Positions 46,810 through 55,322 are shown, counted from the stretch's first letter. The stretch is DNA of 64,000 nt from Photobacterium phosphoreum (GCF_002954725.1 NZ_MSCQ01000001.1:1172993-1236992), one strand, 5' to 3'. The notes: a model not told the origin generated them from the letters alone. Numbers and translations: made by a program.

Positions 46810-47664
46810 ATGAGTCAAGCCATGTTAACTATTATTTTACCTTTAGCTCTCGCCTGGATGATGTATTGCGTCGGCTTAACGCTAAAATTAGATGACTTTA
46901 AGCGCGTAAGTTCTTTTCCTCTAAAAATAACAGCGGGTCTAATAACACAATTGATCGGTTTACCAATTATTGCTTATGGCTTTATCCACTATTTAGGGCT
47001 ACCAGAACCCATAGCGGTTGGCCTATGGCTACTTGCCTTAGCGCCGGGAGGTGCATCATCGAATACAATCACTTATTTAAGTGGAGGCGATACAGCATTA
47101 TCAATCAGCATGACTGCACTAAGTAGCCTTATCATTCCATTCAGTCTTCCTTTAATGTTGCCATTAGTGCTGACTGATGCACATTTAGTCATGCCAATAA
47201 AAATTGCGATACTTCAATTAGTGGTGGTTACTATATTGCCAACGGCTATTGGTATGGTAATGAGAGCTTACATATCAACGAAATGGTTTAAGAACTTTAT
47301 TAACGTCTCGGGGAAATCAGCATTATGGACGTTATTTTTTACCGTATTTGTAACGTTACTTGCTAATTTATCCGTTTTTGAGCAATTATTCTCCATTGCA
47401 TCAATCGCTGTTTTAGCATTGTGTCTATGTGGCGGTCTATTGGGTGCTATCGTGGCCAAGGCTATAGGTGGCGATAATATATTAATGAAAACATTTTCCA
47501 TTGAAGTCGGTATTCAAAATGCAGGTACAGCAATTTTTGTTGCTGTGGTGCAATTACAACAACCGGATCTTGCTGTTACACCTTTACTCTATGGTATTCT
47601 TATGAATATTCCAGCTTTGATTCTCATTCATTGGCATAGAGTGCATAAAAATATCATGATTTAA
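46810..47664 (+). CDS. Bile acid:sodium symporter (BASS) family transporter
   Basis: A 284-residue inner-membrane protein with 9-10 predicted helices. It opens ILPLALAWMMYCVGLTL and has the sodium-site region LALAPGGASSNTITYLSGGDTALSIS. A second conserved segment is EVGIQNAGTAIFVAV. Bacterial BASS proteins carry various organic anions (pantoate, pyruvate, sulfated steroids). No neighbouring gene narrows the substrate. Confidence 0.9.
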   Translation: MSQAMLTIILPLALAWMMYCVGLTLKLDDFKRVSSFPLKITAGLITQLIGLPIIAYGFIHYLGLPEPIAVGLWLLALAPGGASSNTITYLSGGDTALSISMTALSSLIIPFSLPLMLPLVLTDAHLVMPIKIAILQLVVVTILPTAIGMVMRAYISTKWFKNFINVSGKSALWTLFFTVFVTLLANLSVFEQLFSIASIAVLALCLCGGLLGAIVAKAIGGDNILMKTFSIEVGIQNAGTAIFVAVVQLQQPDLAVTPLLYGILMNIPALILIHWHRVHKNIMI

Positions 47665-47710
47665 CGCATTGTATTTAAAGCCATTTTATTCATTAATTTA
47701 ATATAATGTA

Positions 47711-47765
47711 GATTACCACCGATACTAGAAAAATTATGGCTCTTGGCTGAGTCTCGGTGGTAATC
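47711..47765. repeat. Inverted-repeat element with CACCGA/TCGGTG arms
   Basis: Twelve-bp perfect arms GATTACCACCGA (47711-47722) and TCGGTGGTAATC (47754-47765), with 31 bp between them. A similar element with arms TCACCACCGA/TCGGTGGTGA occurs at 53538-53578. It is possibly a dispersed small repeat. Confidence 0.6.
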
Positions 47766-47952
47766 AGGTTTAAAAACCTTGTTTTAACGGTAAGAACCCC
47801 ATCGAATAAGCGAATACTACTTTCCCTGCTCATCCCATCTAAAGACCCAGCATTTTAATAAAACGTCTAAAAAACACTCCGCATATTGATATTATGTAGT
47901 AATAAAAATCACAATTGTGTAAGAACGCATATTTTTAATTATTCTTCACTGT

Positions 47953-47984
47953 ATAGCCATAGCCATAGCCATAGCCATAGCCAT
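47953..47984. repeat. Hexanucleotide microsatellite, ATAGCC x5
   Basis: Five consecutive ATAGCC units in non-coding DNA about 290 bp upstream of the exported protein gene at 48276. Copy number could vary by slippage. Confidence 0.85.
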
Positions 47985-48275
47985 AAAAATGACAAAATAA
48001 TCGCTTATTATTCAATTCAAGCAACCTCACCATTTGACTTATAACACATAAACCGTATTGAAATGTTTACACGTGTAAATATTTAATAGTGTAAATAACA
48101 ATCAATATCATTTAATGAAATTGCATCACATTGCATCAATAAGTAGTATTTACGCATAATTTGTTATGTAAAAGAGAATATAACTCTTGGTTACTTAATT
48201 AACACGCAGACAATAATAGAAAATACATTTAGATCACTAACAATAAACACCTTTTATTTACATTCGGAATAGACT
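47985..48275. other. Region upstream of the small exported protein gene
   Basis: About 290 bp, AT-rich. It includes a short palindromic TTACACGTGTAA (around 48067) and a direct repeat of TTGCATCA (about 48121-48138). No gene is seen. Confidence 0.35.
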
Positions 48276-48704
48276 ATGAAAAAAATTATCAAAACAATCG
48301 CGATTGCATCTTTATTTATATCAACTGCAGCAAGTGCTGCTACTGGTTGGCAGATTGAGAAAGACGTTATAGCTTCACCAAAAATCACACAAGGCGATGA
48401 AACGATGGTCTCATCTTTCGAAAAAGAAAACGGTCAGTTAGTTTTCTCTGTAATTATGGTGTCTAAAGATAAGAAAAATACCGTCGGCAAAGAAATGCTC
48501 GAAGTAGATGCCCCTATCATGGTTAACGGAAAACTTATCAAAATGAAAGTTGAAGCGATCGGGCAAATGAAAAGTTATAACCCAAAAACTGAACAAGGAA
48601 CGCAGTATATTTTAAATGAATTTAAAACAAAGGATGGTGTAGTTATTGAGAATACAACTTATCCAACAAATAACTTTAACCAAGCGTTTAAAAAACTTAA
48701 ATAA
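48276..48704 (+). CDS. Small exported protein of unknown function
   Basis: A 142-residue protein with signal peptide MKKIIKTIAIASLFISTAAS (cleavage before ATGWQ). The mature region is Lys-rich and beta-type and shows no cysteine or known motif. GGAATAG precedes the ATG. The family is not recognised; a periplasmic location is inferred. Confidence 0.7.
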   Translation: MKKIIKTIAIASLFISTAASAATGWQIEKDVIASPKITQGDETMVSSFEKENGQLVFSVIMVSKDKKNTVGKEMLEVDAPIMVNGKLIKMKVEAIGQMKSYNPKTEQGTQYILNEFKTKDGVVIENTTYPTNNFNQAFKKLK

Positions 48705-48962
48705 TTAAAATCATAGCCAGGGACGATTATACAATTCACAGACCGTCACAAAAAAATCAGAACAATTATAATCACAATTTCATTTATTAATGATGATTTA
48801 TTGTTGAGTAATATTACGTTATAACCTCTTCAGATATAAATCCAGAGCGGAATAACCATAATTTACTATCCCTCGTTCTAATATTTATTGCTATTACAAC
48901 CTTATAACAATAAACATTATAAAAAACAGATTAAGGAGGTTTAGTCTCCTTAATCTAATTTA

Positions 48963-50048
48963 TCATTCAAATTTAGATGCAGCTTCTAACAACAGATCGC
49001 TATGCATAAAAATATCATCTAATGCTTCAATTGGATGTCGGACTTCTTTCTTATCTTCACCAACAACGCCAAGATACTTTTGTTTCGCATTAAAATGTAA
49101 TCTACATAATGGTTTTCTATTATTATCATCTAATAACACACCAAAATAACTTTGCGTATCTCGATGAGTAATACGTGAGACTGCAAATTTTGAACGCAGA
49201 ATTGCTTTAATAATATTAAAGCCATCTAACTCATCTTGAGTTGTCTCGACCTTAGATTTTTCTTCTACTATATCTAATTCAATTTCAGCTATAGACTCTG
49301 GTATTGATTGTGTCTTCATTAAAATTTCGTCATTAGCTCCAATCGCAGATTTTAATCGGTTATTAATGCTGTCATTTAAGAATTGTTTTAAAGCTTTCGT
49401 TGTAATCTCTAAAAATTGAGCCTTAACTTTTGCCGTTTGGACGCCGTCATATACTCTCGATGTAAAGAACTTAACAAATTCTTCTTCTGGAGCATTAAAC
49501 TGTTCTTTAAGTACACCTTTAATTTGATTAAGGTATTTAAGTTCTCCAGCAGCATCAACGACGGAATCTACATCAAATGAAGATTTAGTCAGCTTTTTCA
49601 CTTCAGGAACGATATGCTCGTCTAAATCAGACATATTCAAAATCAAAAATGGTTTTTCATCCATTTTATTTGGGGCATCTAAATCTGTATAAAACTCATA
49701 AATATCACCATTAGTAAGAATAGCAATACGAGCATTAGTAACTGAAAAATATCGAAAAAGTTGACTTGCATGTTTGGTTGATAATTTTTCACCAAATTTT
49801 TTACATTCAATTAAAATTTGAACTTCACCATCTTTCAGAAGAGCATAATCAACTTTCTCTCCTTTTTTAGTACCGGTATCTGCATTAAATTCAGGAACAA
49901 CTTCTGTTGGGTCAAAAACATCGTAGCCTAATACTGTATGTAAAAATGGCATAATAAGAGCATTTTTTGTTGCTTCTTCTGTCTCTAAAGTAGAGCCTAT
50001 TTGTGAGATTTTTTTTGATAGGTTCTGTAAACGATCGATAAAGTCCAT
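48963..50048 (-). CDS. HsdR-N-type (HSDR_N_2) restriction endonuclease-like protein
   Basis: A 361-residue protein whose first 150 residues match the type I restriction R-subunit N-terminal nuclease fold. The PD-(D/E)xK site reads D67...E81-C-K83 (VDYALLKDGEVQILIECKK), preceded by LIMPFLHTVLGYDVFDPTEV. There is no helicase domain and no HsdM or HsdS neighbour. The C-terminal 80 residues form a separate small domain ending EALDDIFMHSDLLLEA. Such solo proteins occur in mobile elements and defence islands. Nuclease activity is likely, but the target is unknown. Confidence 0.82.
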   Translation of the reverse strand: MDFIDRLQNLSKKISQIGSTLETEEATKNALIMPFLHTVLGYDVFDPTEVVPEFNADTGTKKGEKVDYALLKDGEVQILIECKKFGEKLSTKHASQLFRYFSVTNARIAILTNGDIYEFYTDLDAPNKMDEKPFLILNMSDLDEHIVPEVKKLTKSSFDVDSVVDAAGELKYLNQIKGVLKEQFNAPEEEFVKFFTSRVYDGVQTAKVKAQFLEITTKALKQFLNDSINNRLKSAIGANDEILMKTQSIPESIAEIELDIVEEKSKVETTQDELDGFNIIKAILRSKFAVSRITHRDTQSYFGVLLDDNNRKPLCRLHFNAKQKYLGVVGEDKKEVRHPIEALDDIFMHSDLLLEAASKFE

Positions 50049-50194
50049 ATGTACACCACCAATTAAATAATGAAATTAACTGCATATGGAACTGTAGCAT
50101 ATTGGCTTTGTATAAAAGCAGTAAATCACACCTATCGATAAGGTAACTTACTATTATTTGATCTATGTATAATTTTACATACTAAAACCATCAA

Positions 50195-50290
50195 CTAATT
50201 CAACACTTCGTTATAACACTTAAATCGAGTTTCTTATGTCCATACAATACGACCAGATTTACAACATAGGCACTTACAGCAATGACAATA
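50195..50290 (-). pseudogene. Decayed copy of the transposase-like C-terminus found at 63779-64000
   Basis: Minus-strand reading gives CKCLCCKSGRIVWT, a stop, ETRF, then CYNEVLN and another stop. This is clearly homologous to the CKCQCCKAGRIVWTQETRF ... KRYNVVLS stretch at the right edge of the window, with an internal deletion and two stops. Nucleotide identity is also high (for example TGTCCATACAATACGACC). Confidence 0.7.
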
Positions 50291-50339
50291 CCACTAATAA
50301 TAACCCTACAACACGCGGATAGTAGATTCCCTATCGCCC

Positions 50340-50369
50340 CATCGTCATTCACTGTAGGGAATGACGATG
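50340..50369. repeat. Palindromic intergenic repeat (hairpin)
   Basis: Perfect 11-bp arms CATCGTCATTC / GAATGACGATG around an 8-bp loop. It resembles dispersed intergenic palindromes of marine gammaproteobacteria built on CGTCATTC...GAATGACG. It lies between the transposase remnant and the fragment at 50565. Confidence 0.6.
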
Positions 50370-50564
50370 AGGACGCTTTATTTTCCCTAAAAACTTGCCT
50401 CTATTAGGTCTGTTACGGGATACTTAGCTTTATAACGTATTGCTTTAAGATAATATTAAGTTGTTATGCAGCGTGTCATTGATTACGGTAACTTGATATT
50501 GAGCCAACGGCTTTTGGGAAAACTATGAAAAAAACCAACGAACCAAGCTTATACTAGATTGACT

Positions 50565-50723
50565 CTAATACGTTACTTGTAACCATTTGATATATATTGC
50601 TTTAACAACATCATCTGTTACTGAGGACACTTCAGGGACAAAGCCACGTATTAATTCCATTAAATTAGCATAGACGAAATTGTCCTTTACTGACTGAGTG
50701 CCAATATTCCGCGTCATTTCCAT
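50565..50723 (-). pseudogene. Orphan C-terminal coding fragment
   Basis: A 52-residue open frame starting MEMTRNIGTQSVKDNFVYAN and ending KWLQVTY has normal protein-like composition. It has no ribosome site, and the reading frame continues upstream for only a few codons before a stop. I read it as the tail of a deleted gene; the family is not recognised. Confidence 0.35.
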
Positions 50724-51067
50724 AAATTTACGTAATATGCTATTTCAGCCAAATACTCTTTACCCTATTGATATAGTTTGATGTCATACTGATTTACATT
50801 GCTAAAACAGAAACAAAACAATATCACCTTATACTGATACATTAGGATGATAATCAACCAGTTAATTAACTGTGCCTTGATATTCTTGTGTCAAATTGAT
50901 ATTCTAAATATAGGGTTGAGGCTTACCTATGGCTGATTAGATACTTTTATCAGATAAAGCACTCACAAGTACAATAAGTACTTAAAAACGTCATTAAAAT
51001 TTAGCCTAAAAGTATATCTAGTTAATTCTAGAGGCATTTTTATAAATTAAATATAGGCGTTTTTATT
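50724..51067. other. AT-rich leader of the 609-residue protein gene
   Basis: About 340 bp with no gene. The last 150 bp presumably contain the promoter; the ribosome site is poor (TATAGGCGTTTTTATT before the ATG). Confidence 0.35.
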
Positions 51068-52897
51068 ATGACTGCTACATACTATCTTCCACTAAATAAC
51101 TTTCATATTGTTTCTATTCGAAGTCTAGAACCTGATCAAATAAAATTATCAGCTAAAAAACATACAACTCATGATAGAGAAGAAATTAAATTTAATACTT
51201 TACTGAATTGTATTGCAAAATCACTAGGGTTTTCTGGTGGCTTTTCTGGATATAAAAAAGAATACACATCGAAATTAATTCCATTTTTTAAACAACATAA
51301 CCTAAAAAAGAAAGTTGATTTAATCGAGAAGAAAGACTCATTAAGCGCTTTGGCTAACTTAAAAAGACAAGATTTATCTGAACGGTTATTCTTTCATCAT
51401 AAAGAATTACCAAAGAAAGTTTATACTGGATACAACAGTGATTTTATAGATAAGTTTTCTAAATCACAATATGAGGCAAGAAGCTTCAATAATAAAGTTG
51501 CTAAATTTGAAAATAAACATATCAGTAAAATAGATTTCCATGAATATCGTGGTTTATTTTTGTCTGGTCGGTCAGATAATATTATTCATCAGTGTGCTGA
51601 TAAGTTATATCAAAATATAGTAAACAATATAAAAATAGCATTAGATGACGATTTCTATTTCGAAGATAATTCAGATTTTTTTAGTAATTTATTGCTTGGT
51701 ACTTTATACGATAATAATATTCTCGACTTTTACACCCAAATTACCTTCCTATCTGATAATTTATTTTATCCTCAAACTGAACCTGTAGAAATTGAACTCT
51801 ATAATTATGATAATGATAAAAAAATTAAATTAGAGTTTATCTTTAAGTTTTTTAGAACATTACTAAACAAACAAACTGAAGGCTGGATAGAAATCATTCC
51901 TTTTAATGATAATTTAATTTTTTTAAAGAGTGATAATGGTGATTATGATTTCATCTTCAAAAATCAAAGAGATAGCTTATTTAATCACCAGATTTATGGT
52001 GACAATATTAAGCGTAAGGATGTTCCAAATAATTTATCCAAATATCACTTCAAAAGATGGAATTACTTTTGCAATCAAGGGTTTAGATATTCAGACTATC
52101 ACAATGCAGAAAAAATGTATTATGCGAATGGCGGCCAATCACGTAATTATCCAGGTAGAGAAGTTATTTTAAAAGAATACTACACTTCTAAAGGTATATA
52201 TTCAGATTTAAAATCATCACCGTCTGATTATATTATCCCTTCATTTAAAAAAGTGTTAATTAATGATGAATATTATGCGGTATCTGAGTTAGTAACCATT
52301 AAAGATTTTGTTCATTTTTTTGAAGAAAACAAAACACGATTTGAAGATGATAGCAATTTTAAATTGACTTATAGTGACTTTTTTGAGGCAAATGCACAAG
52401 AGGAAGATTTTCCTGTATGCGTAAATTGGTTTAATATGATGCATTATATATCGTGGTTTAATCAAAAACATGATATTTCATCAAGACTGCTAACGATTAA
52501 TGAGTTTTCTATAGTTAGAGGTGACAATGATATCTCTATCGCTTTTGATAAAGATATTGCACCACATGAAATTATGCTTCTTACTGAAGATGCTACAAAA
52601 GGAATGCCACACCGAGATTCATATCATAATGAACATAAATATAACTCTATTCTTATAAATGATAAAAAGTGGATAAACCCGCAGTATAAACTCTCATTTA
52701 TGAGATCAAATTATTTTGCTGAGTGGTTAGCTGAAGAAACTTGTGTAAGAACAGGTTCAATTAAAGATTTTTATTATTCATATAATAGCTCATATGAGAG
52801 CTTAAAACGAAGTACACCACCTTTAGATTCTAATGGCATGTATAAAGGCGTAAAAATAGGATTTAGATTAATTTACAAACTAAGCTGCAATATCTAG
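51068..52897 (+). CDS. Large protein of unknown function with FGE/SUMF1-like C-terminal domain
   Basis: A 609-residue soluble protein of very AT-rich composition. The N-terminal part has a short LNCIAKSLGFSGGFSGYKKE helix-turn-like segment and later DLSERLFF...LPKKVYTGYN. The C-terminal 220 residues resemble a degenerate formylglycine-generating-enzyme/SUMF1 (C-lectin) fold: FPVCVNWFNMMHYISWFNQ, SRLLTINEFSIVRG, a MRSNYFAEWLAEE segment and the terminal GVKIGFRLIY. FGE active-site cysteines are not evident, so binding rather than catalysis is likely. The family is not otherwise recognised. Confidence 0.65.
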   Translation: MTATYYLPLNNFHIVSIRSLEPDQIKLSAKKHTTHDREEIKFNTLLNCIAKSLGFSGGFSGYKKEYTSKLIPFFKQHNLKKKVDLIEKKDSLSALANLKRQDLSERLFFHHKELPKKVYTGYNSDFIDKFSKSQYEARSFNNKVAKFENKHISKIDFHEYRGLFLSGRSDNIIHQCADKLYQNIVNNIKIALDDDFYFEDNSDFFSNLLLGTLYDNNILDFYTQITFLSDNLFYPQTEPVEIELYNYDNDKKIKLEFIFKFFRTLLNKQTEGWIEIIPFNDNLIFLKSDNGDYDFIFKNQRDSLFNHQIYGDNIKRKDVPNNLSKYHFKRWNYFCNQGFRYSDYHNAEKMYYANGGQSRNYPGREVILKEYYTSKGIYSDLKSSPSDYIIPSFKKVLINDEYYAVSELVTIKDFVHFFEENKTRFEDDSNFKLTYSDFFEANAQEEDFPVCVNWFNMMHYISWFNQKHDISSRLLTINEFSIVRGDNDISIAFDKDIAPHEIMLLTEDATKGMPHRDSYHNEHKYNSILINDKKWINPQYKLSFMRSNYFAEWLAEETCVRTGSIKDFYYSYNSSYESLKRSTPPLDSNGMYKGVKIGFRLIYKLSCNI

Positions 52898-52918
52898 AAA
52901 AACAACTACTAAATTATA

Positions 52919-52956
52919 TTATCCATGCTGAAGATCGATACTATCAGCATGGATAA
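52919..52956 (+). terminator. Hairpin between the 609- and 123-residue genes
   Basis: Perfect 13-bp arms TTATCCATGCTGA (52919-52931) and TCAGCATGGATAA (52944-52956) with a 12-bp loop, then AAAACTATTTT. It may partly terminate the first transcript. Confidence 0.6.
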
Positions 52957-52987
52957 TTAAAAACTATTTTTATAAGGATAAAATCAA

Positions 52988-53359
52988 ATGCTTACACCAT
53001 CAGAACTATTTAATAAAACTTTTACACCGTCAGATGATATGAATTGGTGTCGGCTCCCCTCTAAAAGCCCTAGAGAAATAGTCAATGAAATAGTTAAGAA
53101 CCTGATATCGAAAATAGATAATAATTTACAAAAAGGTATAGTTTCTTTCGAGTGCCGAACTGGTATGAATATGCCAGAAGTTAAAAACCAAGATGTCATG
53201 CATCAACTAATTTGTAAATTAATCAATGATGAAATGAATAAATTTGGATGGATTACTTATATTCGAATGGAATATGAAACATGTAAAATAATACTAGCAG
53301 TTAAAGAAAGTGATTTATCATCAATAGAGATACTCATGACAGAAACCAACAAAGACTAA
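52988..53359 (+). CDS. Small protein of unknown function
   Basis: A 123-residue acidic alpha/beta protein; the N-terminal half has FTPSDDMNWCRLPSKSPREI and the C-terminal half MEYETCKIILAVKES. ATAAGGATAAAATCAA gives a good ribosome site. It shares orientation and AT-rich composition with the 609-residue gene upstream and may be its partner. The family is not recognised. Confidence 0.6.
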   Translation: MLTPSELFNKTFTPSDDMNWCRLPSKSPREIVNEIVKNLISKIDNNLQKGIVSFECRTGMNMPEVKNQDVMHQLICKLINDEMNKFGWITYIRMEYETCKIILAVKESDLSSIEILMTETNKD

Positions 53360-53537
53360 ATTTTAATGTACTTTAATTAATAATTACGCTCATAAGACTG
53401 TCGTTGTTGTCTTTAAAAATTGCCATTATCTCCACTCATAGAAATAAAGCTAATATTACATAGAGAGGTAAAAATACTTCTATCCAATAATAGCATTAAA
53501 CACAAACTAAACAGCGTTACGCATCACGCTCTACCCT

Positions 53538-53578
53538 TCACCACCGAAAATGGTCTAAATCACCAACCTCGGTGGTGA
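53538..53578. repeat. Inverted-repeat element with CACCGA/TCGGTG arms (second copy)
   Basis: Arms TCACCACCGA (53538-53547) and TCGGTGGTGA (53569-53578), related to the pair at 47711-47765. It lies in a 310-bp intergenic stretch (53360-53672) with no other feature. Confidence 0.5.
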
Positions 53579-53672
53579 TGGCTAAGAAGGCCCGAAAATT
53601 TTTATTTCCCGAGAGTCTGACTCGTTTGAGGTTTCTGCGCGCCCAGAAGAACCTACAAGATCAATAGGTTAA

Positions 53673-53807
53673 CTAATAACAAACACATCTCTTCATTACC
53701 TTCTCTCGAATTCGCTTTCGAGATTCAGCCATTGTAACGCCAGGATTTTTCCAATTTTCTTTTTTACTAAATGGATTTTCAATTACTTTTCTTTCGCTTC
53801 TTTCCAT
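53673..53807 (-). CDS. Small basic protein (44 residues)
   Basis: A short frame starting MERSERKVIENPFSKKENWK and ending MKRCVCY. A strong ribosome site, GAGAGG, lies 7 bp upstream of the ATG (plus 53805-53807). The product is very basic and probably soluble. It lies 58 bp after the mazF stop and could be the tail gene of that operon. No family is known. Confidence 0.45.
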   Translation of the reverse strand: MERSERKVIENPFSKKENWKNPGVTMAESRKRIREKVMKRCVCY

Positions 53808-53865
53808 AATGAAATCCTCTCAGACTTATTTATGCTTTACACAAAAAAGAACTCATTAACTAAAA

Positions 53866-54219
53866 TTAATCTTCAAACAGCGTGTCAGCACCAATCAATG
53901 GAATAATTCTCAACAGTACATCTTCCATTACACCACTATTTGCAGTCGTAATTAACTTAGCACTACGGTCAGCCCATGACAGGGTTTGAATCAAACTTGC
54001 TGCCACTACTGATGGCTTATCTAGGTTCTTAACAGGTACTTCTGTCACACCACCACGAATGCTTGTACTGATTGGACAACAAATTAATAGTCCAGACTTC
54101 TGATTATACTCTTTACTCGATAGCACTAAAGCTGGACGATATTTACCAATTTCTTTACCTTTTACTGGTTCAAAATCTAACCAAACAATATCGTTCCTTT
54201 GCGGTATATATTTCACCAT
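53866..54219 (-). CDS. MazF/PemK-family mRNA interferase toxin
   Basis: A 117-residue endoribonuclease toxin. Conserved features are GDIVW-type start (RNDIVWLDFEPVKGKEIGK), RPALVLSSKEYN, LLICCPISTSIRGG and the C-terminal DRSAKLI. It follows the antitoxin gene with a 1-bp overlap. In this class the toxin cuts mRNA at short sequence motifs when the labile antitoxin is lost. ChpB or MazF are the closest named types. Confidence 0.92.
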   Translation of the reverse strand: MVKYIPQRNDIVWLDFEPVKGKEIGKYRPALVLSSKEYNQKSGLLICCPISTSIRGGVTEVPVKNLDKPSVVAASLIQTLSWADRSAKLITTANSGVMEDVLLRIIPLIGADTLFED

Positions 54220-54473
54220 TACTCGCCTAGCTCCTTGGCTGAAACAACCGCAATTTCATCTGCATGAGCAGTGTATGCATTCATGCTTTGTAATAATTCT
54301 TTTTCACTAAATGGAAAACGTTTTTTCTTCGCTTTAATTGGCTCAATAATAATTTTACCGCCTTCTGTTTTCACTTCGATTTCTGTGCCTTCTTCAAGAC
54401 CCAACTGACGAATAAAAGCAGCAGGAATAATGTTACCTAAGCTGTTACCTATCTTTCTTACTTGAGTACGCAT
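54219..54473 (-). CDS. MazE/ChpS-type antitoxin (AbrB fold)
   Basis: An 84-residue antitoxin. The N-terminal AbrB/SpoVT DNA-binding fold has RKIGNSLGNIIPAAFIRQLG and GTEIEVKTEGGKIIIEP. The acidic C-terminal tail should bind the toxin. AAAGGTAATGT precedes the ATG. It is expected to repress its own promoter, where two GTTATAAC sites are visible. Confidence 0.92.
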   Translation of the reverse strand: MRTQVRKIGNSLGNIIPAAFIRQLGLEEGTEIEVKTEGGKIIIEPIKAKKKRFPFSEKELLQSMNAYTAHADEIAVVSAKELGE

Positions 54474-54490
54474 ACATTACCTTTACGTGG

Positions 54491-54805
54491 CTACTTTGTT
54501 ATAACACCAATTATTGTATGCTTAACTGCCAGTGTCAACATTGTTATAACTTTCATTCGAACATAACCACCTCTCACCAAATACCCTCTTCCCCAAGTCG
54601 TCTTCAACAAAGTACTAGCCCACGAACTCGACAACTCACAACGCTCGGCAATCTGTTCTGCTGTTACCTTTTCACCAGGCATAATCGACTGCAGAACTTT
54701 CAACTGGGTTTTACTCAATTTTATTAAACCAACTTGATGAGGAACAACGCGTGCAGCCCCTATCAAATTAGCGTTGATTTGTTCGTTTTTCGTACAAAAC
54801 TGCAT
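54491..54805 (-). CDS. Small winged-helix-type protein upstream of mazEF
   Basis: About 104 residues from ATG 54805 (ATG 54817 also possible). The middle holds a helix-turn-helix: KLSKTQLKVLQSIMPGEKVT, AEQIAERCELSSSWASTLLK, then a WGRGYLVRGGYVRM wing. It resembles MarR-like or phage-type regulators. It could regulate the toxin-antitoxin genes or be a separate remnant; the mazEF promoter overlaps its end. Confidence 0.55.
   Translation of the reverse strand: MQFCTKNEQINANLIGAARVVPHQVGLIKLSKTQLKVLQSIMPGEKVTAEQIAERCELSSSWASTLLKTTWGRGYLVRGGYVRMKVITMLTLAVKHTIIGVITK
54496..54550 (-). promoter_or_regulatory. mazEF promoter with flanking GTTATAAC operators
   Basis: Two copies of TTGTTATAAC (plus 54496-54505 and 54541-54550, palindromic core GTTATAAC) bracket a minus-strand promoter: TTGACA (plus 54533-54538), 17 bp, AATAAT. 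This is a typical arrangement for autoregulation by the MazE-MazF complex. The promoter lies inside the 3-prime end of the upstream reading frame. Confidence 0.6.
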
Positions 54806-55000
54806 TCTTATTATCATCCGCTGAGGTTTATAATGAAAAGTTTCTTCAAGCCAGTCTGGATAAGCAAGATTATGGCTGTCCTTTTTTCTTTTTTTAATGT
54901 CATTAGAATATTTTCCAACATTTGATAAAAAGAGTACTTGCTCGCCGCTAAAACTCCCATATGCTTTAATTGAAAATTACCAAAATGAAAGGAGAGCACT

Positions 55001-55285
55001 ATGAAGAAGATTATTCGATTGACAGCAACTCATGCATCAGGAAATGAATTCCAAGCAGAGCTAAACAGGGATGGTAAATATAGTCTCAATAAAAAAACAA
55101 AGGACAAAGATGGAAAAAATATCACAAATAAGGCCATCTGTAAGGTACAGGTTGAAACATTAGATAAAGCTTACGAGTTATTAAAAACAAATGATTATTT
55201 AATTAATCTTGTTGGACTCAATACCAAAGGAAATAAAGTAAGGGGACTTAGAGAATTAGCAGCAGTTACAGCACATTTTCATTAG
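55001..55285 (+). CDS. Small conserved-looking protein of unknown function
   Basis: A 94-residue basic protein (MKKIIRLTATHASGNEFQAE at its start) with an alpha/beta look and no motif I can name. The ribosome site GAAAGGAGAG is excellent, and a hairpin follows, so the gene is very probably expressed. It lies in the accessory region between mazEF and the HNH gene. Confidence 0.7.
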   Translation: MKKIIRLTATHASGNEFQAELNRDGKYSLNKKTKDKDGKNITNKAICKVQVETLDKAYELLKTNDYLINLVGLNTKGNKVRGLRELAAVTAHFH

Positions 55286-55299
55286 AAAAAATAATAATC

Positions 55300-55322
55300 A
55301 ACGCTAGCTGCTAGCTGGCGTT
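55300..55322 (+). terminator. Hairpin after the 94-residue protein gene
   Basis: Ten-pair stem AACGCTAGCT / AGCTGGCGTT (one G-T pair), 3-base loop. It is followed by ATATTC rather than a pure T-run. Confidence 0.55.

Noticed and set aside
50301..50410. Integron attC site at the hairpin near 50340
   Set aside because: The palindrome is short and lacks the paired R/L core-site layout; no integrase or cassette array is present.
51068..53359. Diversity-generating retroelement built around the SUMF1-like protein
   Set aside because: No reverse transcriptase gene and no template repeat of the C-terminal coding region were found in the window.
54518..54925. Plus-strand frames opposite the winged-helix gene
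   Set aside because: Composition is His/Cys/Ser-rich noise typical of antisense frames; the minus strand has the helix-turn-helix and the toxin-antitoxin promoter.
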